A stretch of DNA of 64,000 bases from the NCBI RefSeq assembly GCF_015160875.1, contig NZ_CP063374.1:5087501-5151500 (forward strand), written 5' to 3'. This DNA is from Streptomyces chromofuscus (GTDB taxonomy: Bacteria; Actinomycetota; Actinomycetes; Streptomycetales; Streptomycetaceae). Positions 60,337 through 64,000 of the stretch are shown here, in pieces. A program made the translations under genes and the position numbers. Positions within the stretch are counted from its first letter, which is position 1; each line of letters starts with the position of its first letter. The notes below the pieces were generated by a model. It was not told where the DNA came from. It made no database searches and saw only the letters and a list, made by a program, of their open reading frames with translations.

Positions 60337-61002
60337 GTGGAACTGCGGGTGGCGGCGATGGCGTTCAACCGCGCCCGCCGCTCCGCCATCCGCGCCGACC
60401 ACCAGGCCGCCACCGCCCTGCGCAAGGCCGCCAAGGAACTCGCCCACGCCTCCAACGAGCCGGGCGGGCTCGCCATCGCCCTGCTCTTCGCCACCGTGCA
60501 CCTGGCTCGCGCAGCCGCCAAGTGGCACGAGCAGCGCGGCCACGAGCAGCAGGCCGCTGTGGCCGAGGAAGCCTTCCGCTACCTCGAGGCGGGCTACCAG
60601 CAGGCCGCCACACCCGTCTTGGCCGACTTGGCCCGCCGCGCACCACGAGCCGCAACCGCCCGCCGCTTCGAGCAAGACGTGCGCGCGGCCCTCCCCAACC
60701 ACGCCGACCGGATCCTCGCCGACCTCAATTGGACCGCCCTGACCACCACCCTCGCCCACGCCGAGACCGCCGGCCACAACCCCCGACGCCTCCTAGCCGA
60801 AGTGGGCACCCAGCGGGAACTCGACAGCGTCGAGCACCCCGCCGAGGTCCTCAACTGGCGCATCACGGCTCAGCCGAACCGGCGGACGCAAGCGGCTCGC
60901 ATGCGAAGCGCCACCAGCGGCACTTCGGCCCTGTCCGCCACGCCACACCCTCCGGCCACACCAGTGGCCATGAGGCCCGAAGAACGCAGTCGACACCGCT
61001 GA
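60337..61002 (+). pseudogene. C-terminal remnant of a mobilisation relaxase
   Basis: The frame from GTG 60337 reads VELRVAAMAFNRARRSAIRA, DHQAATALRKAAKELAHASN and ends with LLAEVGTQRELDSVEHPAEV, LNWRITAQPNRRTQAARMRS. This resembles the C-terminal helical part of actinobacterial mobilisation relaxases. The N-terminal catalytic HUH domain with His-hydrophobe-His and Tyr is absent. No ribosome site precedes it. It indicates that the integrated element was once mobile. Confidence 0.6.
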
Positions 61003-61136
61003 CCCCGGCCAGCGCAGAGCTGCTCACGTTGATTCCCCACTCGACCGGTGGTCTACGTCCCCGATATCGCTCGAGTGGACGAGATGTCGCTCCGGTCGGC
61101 CTCGCACTCAGGTGAGGCCGACCGGCGAACCACGCT

Positions 61137-61964
61137 TCAGGAGCAGTTCCACTCCTCGCTGGGTAGTGCGTGCCACAGGTCGAGCCAGTCGTGGAGCAGG
61201 AAGAGGGGGCGGGTCAGGACGATGTCGCCGGCCCGCTGGGAGCGGATCGCCAGGCCGAGGTCGGCGAAGACCGGATCGCCGGCGACGCTGTACGACAGGC
61301 TGCCGGGCCGTGTTGTGCGGTGGACGAGCCAGTCCTCCACGTGGGAAGGCGCGCAGCCGGTCAGCGGGGCTGCGTCCAGTCTCACCTGGGGGCCGGTGAG
61401 GGCGTCTGCGGCGACGCACCCCAGGCGGCCGTCGTGAAAAAGGGCCCTGATCCCGCTCTCAGCGAAGTCGGCGTAGTTGAGCTGCTGGTCTTCGCTGTGG
61501 TGGGAGTAGGACGAGACGGCCGGTCCTTCGCCGAGGACGCGGGTGATCTCCTCCAAGGTCATTCCGAAGTGCAGGGGGCCGACTCCTACGTACGGCGTGA
61601 ACGTCCACTCGGCGCGCTCCTCCTCCCGAGCGATCCGCCACGGGCCGCAGTACCCCGCCTCGCTTCCAGCGGCGGCCACGGGCTGCTCGGGTGCTGGCTC
61701 GTGCAGGGCGGCCGGTATGGGCGCGGTCCGGTCCTCACGCCGGCGGCCGAGTCGTTTCGGAGCCGCGGTGTCCTCGGGTTGCTCTTCCAGCCGGCGGATC
61801 GCCTGCTCCTGCTCCTGGCCGCCGAACGGGTCCTCCGCCAGCTCGCCTGCCCGGTCCAGGGCCGCGCGGCGCTCCTTCTCCGCAGTGACGAGACCAGTGA
61901 CATCCTCCCCCCAGGCAGCCAGCCGTTCCCGGGCGATCCACCGGTAGTAGGAGTCCGCGCTCAC
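61137..61964 (-). CDS. Uncharacterised two-part protein of the mobile region
   Basis: A 275-residue protein. Residues 1-100 are charged and helical (YYRWIARERLAAWGEDVTGL, EQEQAIRRLEEQPEDTAAPK). Residues 120-275 form a compact domain starting TPYVGVGPLHFGMTLEEITR and containing SEDQQLNYADFAESGIRALF. The GxGPLxFGMTxEEV pattern is shared with several uncharacterised small bacterial proteins, some of them near toxin genes. No toxin is seen here. GTG 61964 starts it. Confidence 0.65.
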   Translation of the reverse strand: MSADSYYRWIARERLAAWGEDVTGLVTAEKERRAALDRAGELAEDPFGGQEQEQAIRRLEEQPEDTAAPKRLGRRREDRTAPIPAALHEPAPEQPVAAAGSEAGYCGPWRIAREEERAEWTFTPYVGVGPLHFGMTLEEITRVLGEGPAVSSYSHHSEDQQLNYADFAESGIRALFHDGRLGCVAADALTGPQVRLDAAPLTGCAPSHVEDWLVHRTTRPGSLSYSVAGDPVFADLGLAIRSQRAGDIVLTRPLFLLHDWLDLWHALPSEEWNCS

Positions 61965-62209
61965 GGCAAGGACCTCGCGAACGGCGGGCGCGTACCGGGG
62001 TACGGACGAGGCGAGGGCGGGGTTGCCAGTTCAGCAGTTCGGCGCGAAGCGACCGCCGACCGGCCCTGCGCTCCCACCGGTCTTCGGAGAGTCTGGCTCC
62101 ACCCCGACCACGGCCGTCTGCTGGCGGGGTCGGTGGCCGGATCGTCGATCCAGCGGATGGACTGCTCCATGAACCACTCGACGGCCCACACGCCCGCGCC
62201 TACGCCGCC

Positions 62210-62659
62210 GTGCACGAGAGCTCCATGGCCGCGCGCGCCCTGCTCGCCGCCGAAGACGCCCTCCTCCGCGATGACGACCCCCAGCCCAGCTACTCCCGCG
62301 TCAGCGGCCCCGCCGCCGGCACCGTGGCCAGCCACACCGCCCGCACCCTGACCGACCTCGCCGACCACATCGGCGCCGAACAGCAGCACCGAGACGCCCT
62401 CACCCGCTGGGACCCCGAAAAGTACAAGCGCGTCCATGCCCTCACCCACGCCGACCTCGGCGACAGTCTCGCCGCCCAGGCCCTCGCCGACGAAGCGGTC
62501 ACCGCATGGACCCAGGCCCTGGTCCTGATGGAGGGCATGACCTCCGACCGGACCCGGAAGGCGATTACATCGATCCGCTCCACGCTCGCGGTCTACCAGC
62601 GCCGCCGCGTTCCTGGCGCCTCCGATCTCGCCCGCCGTGCCCACGAGGCTCTCGCCTAA
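62210..62659 (+). pseudogene. C-terminal part of an XRE-type/TPR regulator
   Basis: A 149-codon frame, HESSMAARALLAAEDALLRD, GTVASHTARTLTDLADHIGA, EQQHRDALTRWDPEKYKRVH and TSDRTRKAITSIRSTLAVYQ, matching the helical repeat C-terminus of Streptomyces XRE/Tat-pathway-signal regulators. The protein-like sequence seems to begin upstream of the GTG (DGPHARAYAAV), but no HTH or start is found. It lies two bases before the Nudix gene region. Confidence 0.55.
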
Positions 62660-62693
62660 CATGCCCAACAACCCGCCCGACGAAGGGAACACC

Positions 62694-63197
62694 GTGGCCC
62701 AGCAGACCGACGACCGCTCCCAAGCCCTCAAGCCGGCGCTCGAATCGATGACCCTGCTGGTCGCGGCCGTCATCGTCCACGACAAGGCCACCAACCGCGT
62801 CGTCCTCCTCCAGCGCAGCGAAAACGCCAAGTTCGCCCAGGGCCTGTGGGACCTGCCCATCGGCAAGAGTGAGCCGGGCGAACCCATCACGGGGACCGCG
62901 GTCCGCGAGCTCTACGAGGAGACGGGCCTCACGGTGAAGCCCGAGTCCCTCAAGGTCGCCCACATCATCCACGGCGCCTGGGGCGTCGAGGCCCCCAACG
63001 GCTTCCTCACCGTCGTCTTCGCCGCCCACGAATGGACCGGCGAACCCGAAAACCGCGAACCCCGCAAGCACTCCCAGGTCCGCTGGGTCGACGTCAACTC
63101 CATCCCCGAGGCGTTTGTGGATACCACTGCCAGCGCCCTCCACCAATACTTGAATGACGGCTCGGAGGTCTCGCTGGACGGCTGGTCGGCAGCGTGA
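62694..63197 (+). CDS. Nudix hydrolase (possibly Pif-like)
   Basis: A 167-residue protein with a complete Nudix box: GKSEPGEPITGTAVRELYEE then TGL (Gx5Ex7REUxEExGU). Core strands LLVAAVIVHDKATNRVVLLQ and VTFAAHEW-like GFLTVVFAAHEWTGEPENRE follow. GTG 62694 has AAGGGA five bases upstream; ATG 62661 is in frame but lacks one. pSAM2 of S. ambofaciens encodes Pif, a Nudix protein blocking redundant transfer, so this could be an element-borne immunity factor; that is inference from context. Confidence 0.85.
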   Translation: MAQQTDDRSQALKPALESMTLLVAAVIVHDKATNRVVLLQRSENAKFAQGLWDLPIGKSEPGEPITGTAVRELYEETGLTVKPESLKVAHIIHGAWGVEAPNGFLTVVFAAHEWTGEPENREPRKHSQVRWVDVNSIPEAFVDTTASALHQYLNDGSEVSLDGWSAA

Positions 63198-63655
63198 GCA
63201 TCACGCTGCTCCACCTCATACCCAAGGACCCGCGCTTTTCGCCTGCGCCGGCTGCGAGCGAGGCTGCGCAGGCCCGGCTACAGCAACTGGTTCCTGAGGC
63301 GTTGGGCGGTTACGACGTTGGGGACATCCCCGGCACAGCCTTCATTGATCCCGGGGAGAACTGGTGTGGTGTTCGGTGCCCCGTATGCAGCTCCGATATC
63401 GAAGACTGGTGGGGCAACGCGATGGACAGTGCAGCCCGTCCGGACGGCTATTTCGACGCACTTGCCGTGACGATGCCCTGTTGCTCTGCCCAGACGGACT
63501 TGAACGCCCTGGACTACGTCTGGGCTGCGGGTTTCGCCAGGTACAGCATCGTAACCACAGATCCAGAATGCGAGCTGCCACTACCGCCAGCCAGCGTCCA
63601 GGCGTTGGAGGACCTCCTGGGCACGGACCTGCGACAGGTCATCGCCCGGTACTGA
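63194..63655 (+). CDS. Uncharacterised protein with Cys pairs, coupled to Nudix gene
   Basis: A 153-residue protein overlapping the Nudix gene by four bases (GTGA). CGVRCPVCSSDIEDWWG and TMPCCSAQTDLN could bind zinc as a rubredoxin-like knuckle. C-terminus LPPASVQALEDLLGTDLRQV is helical. I do not recognise the family; strict coupling suggests a common role with the Nudix protein. Confidence 0.75.
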   Translation: MSITLLHLIPKDPRFSPAPAASEAAQARLQQLVPEALGGYDVGDIPGTAFIDPGENWCGVRCPVCSSDIEDWWGNAMDSAARPDGYFDALAVTMPCCSAQTDLNALDYVWAAGFARYSIVTTDPECELPLPPASVQALEDLLGTDLRQVIARY

Positions 63656-63673
63656 CGTCAAGCGCTGGCTTCG

Positions 63674-64000
63674 CTATGCAGGGCCGCTCGGAAACAGAAG
63701 CTCGTACGGCAGGTGATCGTCGTCCGGTACGTGCGGCACGTAGTCCGGGGCCGTGTGTGCGGCCACAGCCAGCAGGCGAGCGGCAGCCTCCTCCTCGGAG
63801 AGGGCGGCAAGCCCGAGGGCGTGCAGAAGGCGGTCGCGCTCTGCGTCGAAGTCCGGGTGGTCGGCTCGAAGGTCCGATCCGAGCTCGCTGATGACGAAGC
63901 CCTTCGCCAGGTCGCGCCAGAAGGGCAGTACGGCGATGAGCGTGATGGCCTCGACGAGGTCGGCGCCGATCAACGTGGCCTGGCCCTCGGAATCGGCGTA
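63674..64000 (-). CDS. Uncharacterised acidic protein (5' end outside window)
   Basis: The frame is open to the window edge and ends at 63674. About 108 residues are visible: DLVEAITLIAVLPFWRDLAK, GFVISELGSDLRADHPDFDA, LLHALGLAALSEEEAAARLL, and a Pro/Asp-rich tail PDYVPHVPDDDHLPYELLFP. No family is recognised. It converges with the preceding gene. Confidence 0.6.
   Translation of the reverse strand, partial: YADSEGQATLIGADLVEAITLIAVLPFWRDLAKGFVISELGSDLRADHPDFDAERDRLLHALGLAALSEEEAAARLLAVAAHTAPDYVPHVPDDDHLPYELLFPSGPA

Overview
The window is 64 kb of very GC-rich DNA with GTG/ATG starts, C/G-ending codons, leaderless promoters, a WhiB-like protein, a SigE-type ECF factor, F420-type LLM oxidoreductase and a DasR-type chitinase promoter. 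This points to Streptomyces. The block fumarase / fumarase / DUF1707 / WhiB / GlpX / DUF4245 / exonuclease VII / IspH / polyphosphate glucokinase / YchF matches the gene neighbourhood I recall from the S. coelicolor chromosome arm-proximal core; that placement is memory-based inference.

Layout. 1-9.9 kb: a membrane-protein tail, a PH-like acidic protein, a secreted M14 carboxypeptidase, a large NB-ARC/LuxR regulator, a MEDS plus HATPase anti-sigma-type pair, an NRAMP-like transporter and an ECF sigma/membrane-protein pair. 10-12.3 kb: a secreted GH18 chitinase with a perfect DasR-type operator. 12.4-24.1 kb: a long same-strand tad (tight adherence/Flp pilus) cluster: CpaB, TadZ, two TadE-like pseudopilins, TadA, TadB, TadC, a histidine kinase and response regulator, the Flp pilin, a TadE/G-like protein, a lipoprotein and an OmpA-family protein. 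24.1-34.3 kb: DUF192, DUF418, several gene remnants, LLM oxidoreductase, methyltransferase, a cis-prenyltransferase behind a strong leader terminator, PIN-PhoH ATPase, a secreted lytic-transglycosylase-like protein and an AI-2E family transporter. 34.3-45 kb: a PadR/ABC operon, an RHH/SPFH pair, a class A PBP, an SpoIIE/GAF/HATPase phosphatase and a DUF402 protein. 45-58.9 kb: the core metabolic block. 58.9-64 kb: a decayed integrative element (integrase with a nonsense codon, relaxase tail, regulator tail, Nudix protein, zinc-ribbon-like protein, hypotheticals).

How the genes work together. The tad cluster encodes the motor (TadA), platform (TadB/C), localisation ATPase (TadZ) and pilin of a Flp-type fibre, with its own two-component system placed between platform and pilin genes. 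No prepilin peptidase and no secretin are present. The right-hand block joins TCA-cycle fumarases, gluconeogenic GlpX, polyphosphate glucokinase, isoprenoid IspH and DNA repair XseAB, mostly as singly transcribed genes.

Unusual points are a 36-bp tandem repeat inside the kinase gene, a palindromic REP-like element inserted in frame into the SPFH gene, tandem 27/29-bp repeats just after xseB, a C-rich terminator hairpin in front of the prenyltransferase gene, and at least seven visible gene remnants.
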